Source: Streptomyces uncialis
Lineage (GTDB): Bacteria > Actinomycetota > Actinomycetes > Streptomycetales > Streptomycetaceae
Length of the DNA: 64,000 nt
Direction of reading: 5' to 3'
Assembly: GCF_036250755.1 (NCBI RefSeq)
Contig: NZ_CP109583.1
Coordinates: 1,922,001 to 1,986,000, forward strand
The position numbers and the translations under genes were made by a program. Shown in pieces: positions 42,121 to 51,334 of the stretch. The stretch's first letter is position 1. The number at the start of each line of letters is the position of its first letter. A model generated the notes under the pieces. That model worked only from the letters and a program-made list of their open reading frames with translations. It made no database searches and was not told where the DNA came from.

Positions 42121-43226
42121 AGGCCGCAGCCGCCGCCATCGGCGTCTTCTGCCTCTCCCCCCTCCTTCTCGCCGGGACCGCCGTCGTGGTCGCGTCCGGC
42201 AGCAGCGCCGCCCTCGACCACACCTTTTGCACCACCGGCACCGACGTCGACACCGAGGCGGTCGCGAAACAGGTCGCTGCCATCCTCGGCGGCGAAGGAG
42301 CCGACCAAGACCTGAAGATCGAGGGCCTCGAACTGCCCGCCGAGCAGATCCCTCACGCGAAGACCATCGTCGCCACCGGCATCTCCCTCGGCGTGCCCGA
42401 CCGCGGGCAGGTCGTCGCCCTGGCCACCGCCCTCCAGGAATCACGGCTCCGGAACCTCGACTACGGCGACCGCGACAGCTTGGGGCTGTTCCAGCAGCGG
42501 CCGAGCATGGGCTGGGGCACCCCCGATCAGATCCGCGATCCCGTCTACTCCTCCACCCAGTTCTACGAAGGGCTGCTGGACACCCCGGGCTGGCAGCAGA
42601 TGACCATCACCCAGGCAGCCCAGGCAGTCCAGAAGTCCGGGCTCCCCGACGCGTACGCGCAGTGGGAACCGCTCTCCCGGGCGCTGCAGACGGCGATCAT
42701 CGAGATCCTTCCCGACCAGGGCGAAAGCTCCGGCGAGCCGGCCGGGGGCACGGCCGGGTGTGTGCCCGGTGAGGACGGGTCCGAGTTCGGGCCGATCCCT
42801 GAGGGCGCGGTACCGGAGGGATATGAGATCCCCAAGGACGCCGATCCGAAGGCCCGCAAGGCAATCACCTGGGCGATGCGGCAGCTCGGCACTCCCTATC
42901 AGTGGGGCGGAACCTGCACCGATCCGCGCGGGCCCGACCCGATGGGCCGCTGCGACTGCTCCAGCCTGACCCAGCAGGCGTACCGCGCGGCCGGCCTCAC
43001 CCTGACCCGCACGACATACACACAGGTCAAGGAAGGCAAGGCTGTGTCCGCGCAGTCCATGCGTCCCGGTGACCTGATCTTCTCCCGCGGCACCGCCGCC
43101 GTGCCCGAGCACGTCAGCCTCTACATGGGCTCCGGGCTCCTGGTCAACGCACCGCGGACCGGGACGGACGTCCGGATCGAGCCGGTGAAGAACACCAAGA
43201 TCCTCACCGTGCGCCGCGTCCTGTGA
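42117..43226 (+). CDS. NlpC/P60 cell-wall hydrolase of the transfer system
   Basis: The 369-residue protein has an N-terminal membrane anchor (IGVFCLSPLLLAGTAVVVASG). A lysozyme/transglycosylase-like helical domain follows at about residues 85-200 (VALATALQESRLRNLDYGDRDSLGLFQQRPSMGWG). The C-terminal NlpC/P60 peptidase is at 245-365, with catalytic Cys in CDCSSL and His in PEHVSLYMG. It would cut peptidoglycan at the mating site, like VirB1-type proteins. The TTG start has GGGAGG nine bases upstream. It opens the transfer operon. Confidence 0.88.
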   Translation: MKAAAAAIGVFCLSPLLLAGTAVVVASGSSAALDHTFCTTGTDVDTEAVAKQVAAILGGEGADQDLKIEGLELPAEQIPHAKTIVATGISLGVPDRGQVVALATALQESRLRNLDYGDRDSLGLFQQRPSMGWGTPDQIRDPVYSSTQFYEGLLDTPGWQQMTITQAAQAVQKSGLPDAYAQWEPLSRALQTAIIEILPDQGESSGEPAGGTAGCVPGEDGSEFGPIPEGAVPEGYEIPKDADPKARKAITWAMRQLGTPYQWGGTCTDPRGPDPMGRCDCSSLTQQAYRAAGLTLTRTTYTQVKEGKAVSAQSMRPGDLIFSRGTAAVPEHVSLYMGSGLLVNAPRTGTDVRIEPVKNTKILTVRRVL

Positions 43227-43290
43227 CGACCCTCTCCCCTCCGGCACCTCGGCCGGCGTCCCCTCCCCCTCTTTCTCTTCCTCCGTTTTC

Positions 43291-43311
43291 CGCAGACCCG
43301 GTTGGTCTGCG
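43291..43311 (+). other. hairpin between hydrolase and next transfer gene
   Basis: An exact 8-bp stem (CGCAGACC and its complement, loop CGGTT) lies 25 bases before the next ATG. It may be a partial terminator or an mRNA-processing/stability element that separates expression of the first gene from the rest. Confidence 0.4.
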
Positions 43312-43335
43312 TATGCAAGGAGTTCCGCCATAGCC

Positions 43336-43644
43336 ATGTCTCTCGCCGACCGCGTCACCTATCTCGCCTTCGACCCGGGCATCACCCCCAAGGGCGGCGG
43401 CCTGCCGGGCCTCGATGTCCTCCGCAACGTCGTGAGCAGCATCAATATGTTCGGGATCATCGCCGTGGTCGGGGCGCTGGCTGTCTCCCTCGGGGTGTGG
43501 GCCTGGGGCCACCACTCCGGCGGCCACCAGGCCGAGGCCAACGGCAAGAAGGGCGCCCTCGTCTCTGCGGGCGCCGCGCTCGGCCTCGGTGCCGCGAACG
43601 GCATCGTCGCCTTCTTCTCCGCGCTGGGAACGCAGGTCAACTGA
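43336..43644 (+). CDS. small two-helix membrane protein of the transfer cluster (DUF6112-like)
   Basis: The 102-residue protein has two hydrophobic helices (INMFGIIAVVGALAVSLGVWAWG and GALVSAGAALGLGAANGIVAFFSAL) joined by a basic loop. This plan resembles small pilin-like or VirB2/VirB3-like components found beside SCO6880 and VirB6-like genes in actinobacteria. AAGGAG lies upstream of the ATG at rather long spacing. Likely an inner-membrane subunit of the transfer channel. Confidence 0.75.
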   Translation: MSLADRVTYLAFDPGITPKGGGLPGLDVLRNVVSSINMFGIIAVVGALAVSLGVWAWGHHSGGHQAEANGKKGALVSAGAALGLGAANGIVAFFSALGTQVN

Positions 43645-43645
43645 G

Positions 43646-44338
43646 ATGAAACGATCCCGCACCACGGCCGCCCTGCACCGTCACACCGCCGGCTGGTCGG
43701 CCAACCGCCGCGTCCTTGCCGTTACCGCAGTGATCGCCGTCCTGGTCACCGTCGCCGGCCTCGCCGCCTACTTCACCGGCCGGGGCGAACAGGCGAGCAG
43801 CCCCTCCGCTCCCAGCGCTCCCGCGCATCCCTCTGCCCCGCCCACCGGCAAGGACGGCGATCCGACGCAGGGCCGGGGCTCGGTGGCCGCGCCCCCGCAG
43901 GTCTCCGACCCCCTCGCCTACGGCAAGGCCGCCGCCGCGATGCTCTGGTCCTACGACACCCGCACCACCAGCCGTGACCAGCAGCTCACCGGGATGCGGG
44001 CGTGGATGACCAACGAGGCGAAGTACAGCGACTGGACGGGTGTTCAGGCGCAGGTGCCGGATCCGGTGCTGTGGTCGCGGATGCGGGACAACGCGCAGCA
44101 CGCCACGGCGAAGATCGGCGATGCCCGGTTTCCGTCGGCGTTCAAGCAGGCCCTGGCGGAGGACCCGACCGCATTGAGTGAGGCGTACATCTACGCCGTC
44201 ACCGTCACCGGCAAGCAGTCGATCCGCTGGAAGGGCGGCGGGGGTGGGGCTGAGGACCGTTCGGTGACCCTCGCCGTCCAGTGCCGGCCGAGCGCGGACT
44301 GCACGCTCGTGTCCATCGCGCCGCTCATCGCCCCGTAA
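43646..44338 (+). CDS. VirB8/TcpC-like conjugation protein
   Basis: The 230-residue bitopic membrane protein has a short cytoplasmic N-terminus, one membrane helix (VLAVTAVIAVLVTVAGLAAYFTG) and a linker. The extracellular domain (LAYGKAAAAMLWSYDTRTTSRDQQLTGMRAWMTNEAKYSDW ... IYAVTVTGKQSIRWKGG ... VTLAVQC) fits an NTF2-like VirB8/TcpC fold. It is a scaffold of type IV secretion channels. It starts one base after the previous stop. Confidence 0.75.
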   Translation: MKRSRTTAALHRHTAGWSANRRVLAVTAVIAVLVTVAGLAAYFTGRGEQASSPSAPSAPAHPSAPPTGKDGDPTQGRGSVAAPPQVSDPLAYGKAAAAMLWSYDTRTTSRDQQLTGMRAWMTNEAKYSDWTGVQAQVPDPVLWSRMRDNAQHATAKIGDARFPSAFKQALAEDPTALSEAYIYAVTVTGKQSIRWKGGGGGAEDRSVTLAVQCRPSADCTLVSIAPLIAP

Positions 44339-44374
44339 CCGACCCCGCCACCCCGAGAGGAGGTGCGTTACCCC

Positions 44375-45847
44375 ATGGATTTCTGTGACATCCCCCTGGC
44401 GAACACCGTGTGCGGTGTCGTCGATGCCGCGAAGTTCGTGTCCGACCCGGGCGCCGCCATCGGCTCCTGGATGGCGAAGAGTGCCGGTGAACTCGCCGCC
44501 GCGGCAGCCGATCTCGCGGCGGACGCAGTCAACGCAACCACCAGTATCGACCTCAACGCCTCCTGGTTTCGCGACAACTACGCGACGCTGCTGCCGATCG
44601 GTCTGATCGTGCTGGTCGCCACGTTCTGCGCCCAGTTGATCCGTGCCGCGATGAAACGCGACGGACAGGCGCTTGCCCAGGCATTCACCGGCACCGCCTC
44701 CGGTGTGATCTTCGCGTTCGCCGCGGTCTCCCTCACCACGGTCGCGATCGAGGTTACCGATGCCCTGTCGGACGGACTGTTCAGAGCGGCGAACTCGTCG
44801 ATCGAGGACGCGGTACGGCGCATGGTCAAGGTGTCCCAGATCGCCGGCCTGTCCGGCCTGGGCTGGCTGGTGATGGTGTTCGCCGCCCTCGGCGCCGCCG
44901 TCGGTGCGTTCCTGTACTGGTGCGTGATGATGGTCCGCAAGGTCGGCATCCTCGTCCTGGTGACCCTCGCGGTGTTCGCCGCTGCGGGCGGCGGCTGGGA
45001 GGCGACGCGCCGGTGGCGCCGTGGCTGGATCGAGGCCACCGCCACCCTCATCGTCAGCAAGCTCCTGATGACCGTGGTGTTCCTGCTCGGGATCTCCGCC
45101 ATGGGCAACACCGACGCCGACGGCGGCATCGCCGCACTCGCCGACGTCATGGCCGGCATCGTCATCATGATGCTCGTCCTCCTCTGTCCCTACGCCACGT
45201 TCAAGTTCGTCCACTGGGCATCCGAGGGCACCAACGGCGAGGACATCCACCGTGCCGGTGGCGCCGGTGCCCAGCTGGCGAAGCAGCACGCAGAGCGCGC
45301 CGGCCGGAAGGCCGCCGCGATGGCGGCGACCGCCGGGACCGGCGGAGCGGCGGGTGCCGCAGGCGGGGCGGGAAGTGCCGCGCCGCAGGGCCCGGACTTC
45401 GCCGACGGTGGGTTCCCGGGCGATATCGCCTCCTCGTCCACCAGCAGCGACAGCGGTTGCGAGCAGAGTGGTCAGGGCAGTGGTGGCCTGGGGGGTGTGT
45501 CGCCCGCTGCCGGCGCGATGGCCAAGGGCGTGAAGCAGGCCGTCCAGGAAGCCCCGGTCAGCCCCGCACCGGACAACGGCTCCAGCTCCAGCTCCGGCTC
45601 CAGCTCCGGCTCCGGTGGGCAGCAGGGCGGACCGGTACCGACGGCCGCGGAGCAGGACGGCAACAGCCAGTCGTCTCCTGCACCCCAGGCTGTGCCGCCC
45701 GCGGGGCCCGCGTCACGCGGTGCCCCGGTGAGTACCGCGCCGCCGCCCCCGCAGGGCGCTCCGCCCGCGCCGGACACCACGGCCAAGACCGGTCCGGTCT
45801 CGTCCGGCGGGCCGGCGAGCCCGCCGCCCTCGCCTACCGGTTCCTGA
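44375..45847 (+). CDS. VirB6/TrbL-like polytopic membrane protein
   Basis: The 490-residue protein has about six membrane helices between residues 65 and 280 (for example LLPIGLIVLVATFCAQLI, LGWLVMVFAALGAAVGAFLYWCVMMV, VGILVLVTLAVFAAAGG, IVIMMLVLLCPYATFKFV). A long Ala/Gly/Ser/Pro-rich cytoplasmic tail follows. This is the layout of VirB6/TrbL-type channel proteins. The ATG at 44375 has GAGAGGAGG ten bases upstream. It sits between the VirB8-like and SCO6880 genes. Confidence 0.8.
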   Translation: MDFCDIPLANTVCGVVDAAKFVSDPGAAIGSWMAKSAGELAAAAADLAADAVNATTSIDLNASWFRDNYATLLPIGLIVLVATFCAQLIRAAMKRDGQALAQAFTGTASGVIFAFAAVSLTTVAIEVTDALSDGLFRAANSSIEDAVRRMVKVSQIAGLSGLGWLVMVFAALGAAVGAFLYWCVMMVRKVGILVLVTLAVFAAAGGGWEATRRWRRGWIEATATLIVSKLLMTVVFLLGISAMGNTDADGGIAALADVMAGIVIMMLVLLCPYATFKFVHWASEGTNGEDIHRAGGAGAQLAKQHAERAGRKAAAMAATAGTGGAAGAAGGAGSAAPQGPDFADGGFPGDIASSSTSSDSGCEQSGQGSGGLGGVSPAAGAMAKGVKQAVQEAPVSPAPDNGSSSSSGSSSGSGGQQGGPVPTAAEQDGNSQSSPAPQAVPPAGPASRGAPVSTAPPPPQGAPPAPDTTAKTGPVSSGGPASPPPSPTGS

Positions 45848-45886
45848 CCTCTTCCTCCCCCTGCCGAGCGGGGTGCCACGGGCAGT

Positions 45887-47422
45887 TTGTCTGTGGTGCC
45901 CCGCCCGGCCTCCGCCCCCGCGATTCCCGGAACGGTTCTCGTCTTGTCTGAACTTGTCGCAGCCACACCCGTCGCACCGGTGACGGTGAAGTTCCCGCAC
46001 CGCTCGCGGCGCGGCATCCTCCTGGGCCTGTCGCTGCCCCAGCTGACCCTGGTCTCCGGCGCGCTCGCCCTGCTGATGGTCACCGTCGTGTCCACCGGCC
46101 TGACCGGCGCCGCGGCCCTCGCTCCGCTGTGGGCTGCGGTCGCCGCCCTTGTCTTCATCCGCCGCGGCGGGCGTTCGCTGATCGACTGGGCGCCCATCGT
46201 CGCGCGTTACGCGTTCCGGCGGCGCTCCGGGCAGACGAAGTGGCTGGCCAGGCCGGTGTCGCGGCCCCGTAAAGACGGCGTCCTCCATCTGCCCGGCACC
46301 GCCGCCTCGCTGCGGGTCGTCACCCCGCACGGGTCCGAGGCCGCCGCGGTGCACGACCCGCACCGCCAGACCCTGACCGCCGTCGCCCGCATCTCCTCCC
46401 GCGCGTTCGCGCTCCTCGACCCCGCGACACAGAACGCCAACGTGAGCGGCTGGGGTCGGGCGCTGGCGAGCGTCTCCCGCACCGGGCACATCGCCGCGAT
46501 CCAGGTCCTGGAGCGCACCGTGCCGGACTCCGGCGACACCCTGACCCGGCACTGGGTCCAGCAGGGCCATCCCGACACCCCGGTCGCCGGGCAGGTGTAT
46601 GCCGACCTCGTCGCCTCCGCCGGACCGGCCGCCGCCCCCCACGAGTCCTACCTCGTCATCTCGCTCGACCTGAAGGCCGCCAAAAGACTGATCAGCCAGG
46701 CGGGCGGAGGCTTGCCCGGTGCGTTCACGGTGATGGAGCAGACCACCTCCTCGGTCACACAGGCCGCGCGTGGTGCGGGGCTGACGGTGAACGGGTGGCT
46801 GACCGCCCCGGAGATCGCCGCCGTGATCCGTACCGCCTACGATCCGGCGTCCCTGTCCCGGCTGCAGCAGTGGTCCGAGAACGGCCGGGCCGAAGCCACT
46901 CACTCAGCCGCCGGGCCGGTCGTCCAGGTCGAGGAGTACGACCGGCTGATCACCGACTCCGCCCGGCACGCCACCTACTGGGTCGAGGACTGGCCGAGAA
47001 CCGAGACGTCGGCGGGCTTCCTCCACGGGCTGATGTTCACCGCCGGAGTCCGCCGCAGCCTCTCCCTCATCTACGTGCCCAAAACCCTGGAGGCCGCGCT
47101 GCGCGATGTGCAGCGCACCAAGGCGACGATCATCGCCGACGCGGCGGAGCGCAGGCGCCGGGGCATGGTCGACTCCGAGGCCGACAGCATCGAGTACGCC
47201 GACGCCAAAAACCGTGAGCGGCAGCTGATCGCCGGGCACTCCGACGTCGACCTGACCGGCCTGATCACCGTCTCCGCACCGACCGACGCCCTGCTGGACG
47301 CCGCGTGCGCGACCATCGAGACCGCCGCCGGATCCGCCCAGGTAGACCTGCGCAGGCTCGACTTCCAGCAGCCCGACGCCTTCACCACCGCAGCCCTTCC
47401 CCTCGCCCGGATCGCCCTGTGA
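45887..47422 (+). CDS. SCO6880-family transfer protein
   Basis: The protein resembles SCO6880-family proteins. A basic N-terminus (FPHRSRRGILLGLSLPQLTLVSGALALLMVTVV) with two membrane helices is followed by a large cytoplasmic domain (VARYAFRRRSGQTKW ... SYLVISLDLKAAKRLI ... TYWVEDWPRTETSAGFLHGLMF). This family accompanies VirB4-like ATPases in actinobacterial conjugation clusters and may supply the N-terminal part of a split VirB4. GTG 45887 gives 511 residues; a TTG near 45944 is an alternative start. It overlaps the next gene (GTGA). Confidence 0.85.
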   Translation: MSVVPRPASAPAIPGTVLVLSELVAATPVAPVTVKFPHRSRRGILLGLSLPQLTLVSGALALLMVTVVSTGLTGAAALAPLWAAVAALVFIRRGGRSLIDWAPIVARYAFRRRSGQTKWLARPVSRPRKDGVLHLPGTAASLRVVTPHGSEAAAVHDPHRQTLTAVARISSRAFALLDPATQNANVSGWGRALASVSRTGHIAAIQVLERTVPDSGDTLTRHWVQQGHPDTPVAGQVYADLVASAGPAAAPHESYLVISLDLKAAKRLISQAGGGLPGAFTVMEQTTSSVTQAARGAGLTVNGWLTAPEIAAVIRTAYDPASLSRLQQWSENGRAEATHSAAGPVVQVEEYDRLITDSARHATYWVEDWPRTETSAGFLHGLMFTAGVRRSLSLIYVPKTLEAALRDVQRTKATIIADAAERRRRGMVDSEADSIEYADAKNRERQLIAGHSDVDLTGLITVSAPTDALLDAACATIETAAGSAQVDLRRLDFQQPDAFTTAALPLARIAL

Positions 47423-48000
47423 CCCCTCCGGACGACCTGGCCGCACAGATCCGCAACGTGATCGGCCAGCTCCGGGAAATGAACCGCCGCCACCAAGCAC
47501 AGCTCGACGAGCACCGCCTCGACGGCGACGTGATCGAGGGCGAGTACGCCGCGTACGAGGACGCCCGGCTGGAGACCGCCATCGAGGCCAGCGACCGGCT
47601 CGACCGGCTCGTGGACGAACTGCAGCAACTCATCACGCCCGGCACGGAAGAGCCGTTCACCGTTGCCGTTTGCGGACCGGAGCGCCACGACGGAGAAGCG
47701 CCTCACCTCTTCGTGGTCAACAGCAGCGGTATCGAGGCCGCGTACGCCGCCCTCGTCCGTCTGCCGACCTACCGGGAGTGGCTGGCGGACGCCCGCGTCG
47801 GGGGGCCCTCCGACTACGGACCCGTCGTCGTGGTCGTTCCCGGCGCGAGCCACCCCGGACTGCCCGCTCCCGGGAGTTTCATCGACCTGCGGCACGAACA
47901 GGCCCGCACCATTCCGGCCTCCCCGCCAATGGCGGCACCTCCCGGCGAGCTTCCAACGCTTCCTCTCCAGCCCCCGGCCCGACGGTTCCCCGCCTTCTGA
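47419..48000 (+). CDS. hypothetical transfer-cluster protein with coiled-coil N-terminus
   Basis: The 193-residue protein starts with a GTG that overlaps the SCO6880 stop (GTGA). Residues 5-75 form a charged coiled coil (LAAQIRNVIGQLREMNRRHQAQLDEHRLDGD, then ETAIEASDRLDRLVDELQQL). The rest is a beta-rich domain (GPVVVVVPGASHPGLPAPGSFIDL). Operon position suggests a role in transfer; no family was recognised. The IS21 insertion begins 19 bases after its stop. Confidence 0.65.
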   Translation: MTPPDDLAAQIRNVIGQLREMNRRHQAQLDEHRLDGDVIEGEYAAYEDARLETAIEASDRLDRLVDELQQLITPGTEEPFTVAVCGPERHDGEAPHLFVVNSSGIEAAYAALVRLPTYREWLADARVGGPSDYGPVVVVVPGASHPGLPAPGSFIDLRHEQARTIPASPPMAAPPGELPTLPLQPPARRFPAF

Positions 48001-48141
48001 AGAGTCCGGCACACCCCATGTCGGCGTACACGTGAACGTCCCCAGCCTCGTACGGATGAAAGGGGACAGTTGCTGATGCGGTGAGACCTGCTGCTCGGCA
48101 CTCTGCTGCTTGGTCGATACGGGCGGCGGAGGGGGCTGGCA

Positions 48142-49557
48142 GTGGTCTTGGATCCGCAGCGTTGGCTGGAGCTTCGGCGCTTTCGTGGCCTGTTGGAGTC
48201 CGGGGCGATGAGCTTGTCGGAGATCTCCAGGGAGACCGGGCTGGACCGCAAGACGGTCCGCAAGTACCTCTCGGCACCGGGGCCGGCGACGCCTCCGAGC
48301 CGGTCGCCGAGCGGTCGGCGGGTGAGGGTGATCGACGAGTTCGGGCCGCTGATCGACTCGATGCTCAGGGCCGAAGTCCTGATGAAGGCCGCGGTCATCC
48401 ACGAGCGGCTGGCCCAGGAGTACGGCTTCACCGGCAACTATCAGCGAGTCAAGCTCTACGTCCAGACGGCCCGGCCCAGAATTGCTGAGGAACTGGGGAT
48501 CACGCCCAAGGAACTGGCAGGGATGCACCGCCGGTTCGAGGTGATCCCCGGCGCCCAGGCCCAGGTCGACTGGGGCGATGAGGGCAAGATCCTCGCCCAC
48601 ATGGGGATCGCGAAGGTCTACTCCTTCCACATGACGCTCTCGTACTCGCGAGACCCGTTCTGCTGCTTCACCACCAGCCAGGACCTGCAGACGTTCTTCG
48701 ACTGCCACCGCCGCGCATTCGCCCACTTCGGCGGTGCCCCGATGACGATCGTCTACGACCGGACCAAGACCGTCGTCAGACGGCACGTCGCTCCTGGTGA
48801 GGCGGTCCCGCTGCATCCCGAAGCTGTCGGCTTCGCCGGCCACTACGACTTCGACATCGACGTCCTGGCCGCCTACCGGCCGCAGGGCAAGGGCCGGGTC
48901 GAGCGACAAGTACTGATCGTCCGCGACCACGTTCTGTCGGGCAGGTCGTTCTCCTCTCTCGAGGAGATGGACGCCGCGTTCACCGCCTGGGTGCCCCTGC
49001 GGCGGGGCCAGATCCACAAGACCCACCGGGAGGTCATCGCGGAACGGGCGGCCCGCGATCACGCGGCTCTCAAACCGCTGCCGCCGACCCCCTATCTGGT
49101 GGCCGAGCGGCAGCTGCGGCACGTCGGCAAGGACTGCCTGGTCGCCTTCGACGGCAACCTCTACTCCGTGCCGGCCCGCCGAGTCCGCGCTCGCCAGCTG
49201 GTCGAGATCCGGGCCACGAAATCCCAGGTCATGCTGCATGCAACCCTCGCCGACGCCCACGGCAGCACGCTCCTGGCCGCACATCCCCGGGCCATCGGCC
49301 GCGGTGCCCGTGTCGTCGACGAGACGCACTGGGACGGCCTGCCCACCGGCAAGAACCGCCGGACCGCCACCGGCGACGTCCCGGTTCAGCCTCGCCCCGA
49401 ACGGCCGCGGGGCGAGGAGACCGGCCCGTTGCAGGCCCTGCTGAACCGGGCCGCGGCCACCCGGATCGAGGTCGGGCGCCGACCATTGTCGGTCTATGAC
49501 GAGCTGACCGGCACCCGTCCCTTCACCACCCATCGAGCGACGAAGGAATCGTCTTGA
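48142..49557 (+). CDS. istA: IS21-family transposase IstA
   Basis: The 471-residue transposase has an N-terminal helix-turn-helix (LSEISRETGLDRKTVRKYLSAPG) and a DDE catalytic core. The latter includes QAQVDWGDEGKILAHMGIAKVYSFHMTLSYSR, containing the first Asp, and APMTIVYDRTKTVVRRHV, containing the second. It acts with IstB to move the element. It overlaps istB by four bases (TTGA). Confidence 0.95.
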   Translation: MVLDPQRWLELRRFRGLLESGAMSLSEISRETGLDRKTVRKYLSAPGPATPPSRSPSGRRVRVIDEFGPLIDSMLRAEVLMKAAVIHERLAQEYGFTGNYQRVKLYVQTARPRIAEELGITPKELAGMHRRFEVIPGAQAQVDWGDEGKILAHMGIAKVYSFHMTLSYSRDPFCCFTTSQDLQTFFDCHRRAFAHFGGAPMTIVYDRTKTVVRRHVAPGEAVPLHPEAVGFAGHYDFDIDVLAAYRPQGKGRVERQVLIVRDHVLSGRSFSSLEEMDAAFTAWVPLRRGQIHKTHREVIAERAARDHAALKPLPPTPYLVAERQLRHVGKDCLVAFDGNLYSVPARRVRARQLVEIRATKSQVMLHATLADAHGSTLLAAHPRAIGRGARVVDETHWDGLPTGKNRRTATGDVPVQPRPERPRGEETGPLQALLNRAAATRIEVGRRPLSVYDELTGTRPFTTHRATKESS

Positions 49558-50324
49558 GCGAGCTGACCGGCAACCGCATCCGCACCACGGCCAGCAAGCT
49601 CGGCCTGCCCCACCTCGCGGAAACCATCAACGAGTTCACCCGCCGGGCGGACGAGGCGAAGATGGGCTACCTCGACTTCCTCGACCTGGTCCTCTCCGAA
49701 GAACTGGCCGTCCGCGACGACCGCCGCTTCCGCCAGGGCCTGCGGCTCTCCCGGCTACCGCACCACAAGACGCTCGATGAATACGACTTCTCGTTCCAGC
49801 CCGATCTCGACCCGCGCAAGGTCAAGGACCTGGCCACGCTGTCGTTCGTCGAGGCGAAGGCGAACGCAGCTCTCCTGGGTCCGCCGGGGGTAGGCAAGAC
49901 ACATATTGCTGTCGCTCTGGCTGTCGCGGCCTGCCGGGCCGGCTACTCGGTCTACTTCACAAGCCTCGACGACATGGTCCGCAACCTCAAAGCCGCGGAA
50001 GCCGCAGGGCGTCTGGCCAATAAGCTGGGCACCTACCTGCGGCCGGGTGTTCTCGTGGTCGACGAGGTGGGCTACGAGATCCTCGAGCGCGGAGAGGCGA
50101 ACCTGGTCTTCCAGGTCATCTCAAAGCGGTATGAAAAGGGCTCGATCATCCTGACCTCGAACAAGACCTTCAGCGAATGGGGACAGGTGTTCGGCGACGA
50201 AGTCCTCGCCACTGCCATCCTCGACCGGCTCCTGCATCACTGCGACGTGATCTCCATCAACGGCCCCAGCTACCGGCTCAAGAACCGGCTCAAGGCCATC
50301 GAGCGGGACACGGACGTAGCCTAA
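49554..50324 (+). CDS. istB: IS21-family helper ATPase IstB
   Basis: The 256-residue AAA+ ATPase has Walker A GPPGVGKTHIAVAL near residue 104 and Walker B VLVVDEVGYE near 167. ITSNK-type sensor residues (IILTSNKTFSEWGQVFGD) complete the IstB pattern. It regulates IstA and target choice. The TTG start overlaps istA. Confidence 0.95.
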   Translation: MSELTGNRIRTTASKLGLPHLAETINEFTRRADEAKMGYLDFLDLVLSEELAVRDDRRFRQGLRLSRLPHHKTLDEYDFSFQPDLDPRKVKDLATLSFVEAKANAALLGPPGVGKTHIAVALAVAACRAGYSVYFTSLDDMVRNLKAAEAAGRLANKLGTYLRPGVLVVDEVGYEILERGEANLVFQVISKRYEKGSIILTSNKTFSEWGQVFGDEVLATAILDRLLHHCDVISINGPSYRLKNRLKAIERDTDVA

Positions 50325-50326
50325 TA

Positions 50327-50347
50327 GGCCACTTCACAGAAGTGGCC
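50327..50347. terminator. hairpin terminator between istB and passenger gene
   Basis: GGCCACTTC and its exact complement flank ACA, three bases after the istB stop and 11 bases from the convergent gene's stop. It probably serves both. Confidence 0.75.
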
Positions 50348-50357
50348 GGGGGCTTGG

Positions 50358-50735
50358 TCAGTCGTCTTCGAGTCGCTGGAAGATCGCAGTGAACTCGTCG
50401 TTCTCGATCAGTCCGGCGATCACCTGGGTCATGCTGTCGATGCCGGGATCCCTGACGATCAGGCCGTCCGAGACCCAGAAGTAGCGGCCGCCGAGAGCCT
50501 CGCCGCTTCCAGCCCAGGTCTGCATCAAGCGTTCGACCTCTGCGACCGTGAAGACGGTCGCGCTCCACCGGGATCCGTCCTTGAGGTCCACGAAGACGTC
50601 GACGTTGCACACCGAGTCCAGGTTCTCGCCTGAGCTAGGCAGGAACGATGCCTCGAAGGCGTCCGTGCGAACCCGGTACCACGGCTCGTCCCAGCCTCGT
50701 TCGACCGATCCGGGCGATGCGCTACGACTCATCAT
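50358..50735 (-). CDS. IS21 passenger gene, immunity-like small protein
   Basis: The 125-residue protein (DEPWYRVRTDAFEASFLPSSGENLDSVCNVDVFVDLKDGSRWSATVFTVAEVERLMQTWAGSGEALGGRYFWVSDGLIV...) is acidic and alpha/beta, like small immunity-type proteins of actinobacteria. It lies inside the element, between istB and the right inverted end, in the opposite direction. It is not needed for transposition, so it is cargo. Function is unknown. Confidence 0.75.
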   Translation of the reverse strand: MMSRSASPGSVERGWDEPWYRVRTDAFEASFLPSSGENLDSVCNVDVFVDLKDGSRWSATVFTVAEVERLMQTWAGSGEALGGRYFWVSDGLIVRDPGIDSMTQVIAGLIENDEFTAIFQRLEDD

Positions 50736-50881
50736 GCGAGTGTCTCCGGCCGACCTGACGATCTCAACCAGGTTCCTCAGCCGTGCTGCCTCCCGCGACG
50801 TAGCTGGGGACGTTCATCCGTACGCGGCTGGGGAGCATATGTCGTACGCCGACACCCCACCGCCTGGCACCAAGGACCCTC

Positions 50882-51334
50882 TTGACCTCTCCCCCCGACG
50901 CCTCCCCCTACCTCCGGGCGGCGACCGCCGGCCTGCGCCATCACGCCCGGCACCTCACCACCACTACCCCCTGCGCACCGCGGCCGGCGGACCGTGCTCA
51001 CCTGGACACCCTGCATGCCCATCTCAGCGCGCTGCACCGGCTCCTGGACCAGTGCGCCGAGCAGATCCGGCCCCCGCACCCCACGGCCGGTCGGCACCTC
51101 GCCGCCGCGCACACCCGGATCTGGCAGGCGACCGCAGCAGTCCACGACGCCTTCCACACCCTCCCCGCCACCCCCGGCGCGACCGGTTCGGACTGTGAGC
51201 CGGAGCGACTGCCGCAAGGCCCGACGGTGCTGACCATCTGCCAGCGTCACCTCGCCGCCGGACACGCCATCCGCCGCAAGACCACCCCCACCGATCTCAC
51301 CCCGCTCCACGGCCACACCACCCGGGCCTCATGA
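50882..51334 (+). CDS. small hypothetical transfer-operon protein
   Basis: The 150-residue helical protein (DASPYLRAATAGLRHHARHLTTTTP...ADRAHLDTLHAHLSALHRLLDQCAEQI...AAAHTRIWQATAAVHDAFHTL) has a TTG start with AAGGA seven bases upstream. It overlaps the VirB4-like gene (ATGA). The IS21 end lies only 28 bases before the start, so its natural upstream region has been replaced. Confidence 0.65.
   Translation: MTSPPDASPYLRAATAGLRHHARHLTTTTPCAPRPADRAHLDTLHAHLSALHRLLDQCAEQIRPPHPTAGRHLAAAHTRIWQATAAVHDAFHTLPATPGATGSDCEPERLPQGPTVLTICQRHLAAGHAIRRKTTPTDLTPLHGHTTRAS

Larger units (their letters stand above)
48019..50854. mobile_element. complete IS21-family insertion sequence with passenger gene
   Basis: The 2,836-bp element is bounded by inverted ends TGTCGGCGTAC. 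A second matching block (CCCCAGCC, then CGTACGGATGAA) lies just inside each end. The 5-bp target duplication CCCCA is present at 48014-48018 and 50855-50859. It contains istA, istB and a small convergent passenger gene. The insertion lies between two transfer-operon genes, close to the ribosome site of the downstream one. Confidence 0.92.
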
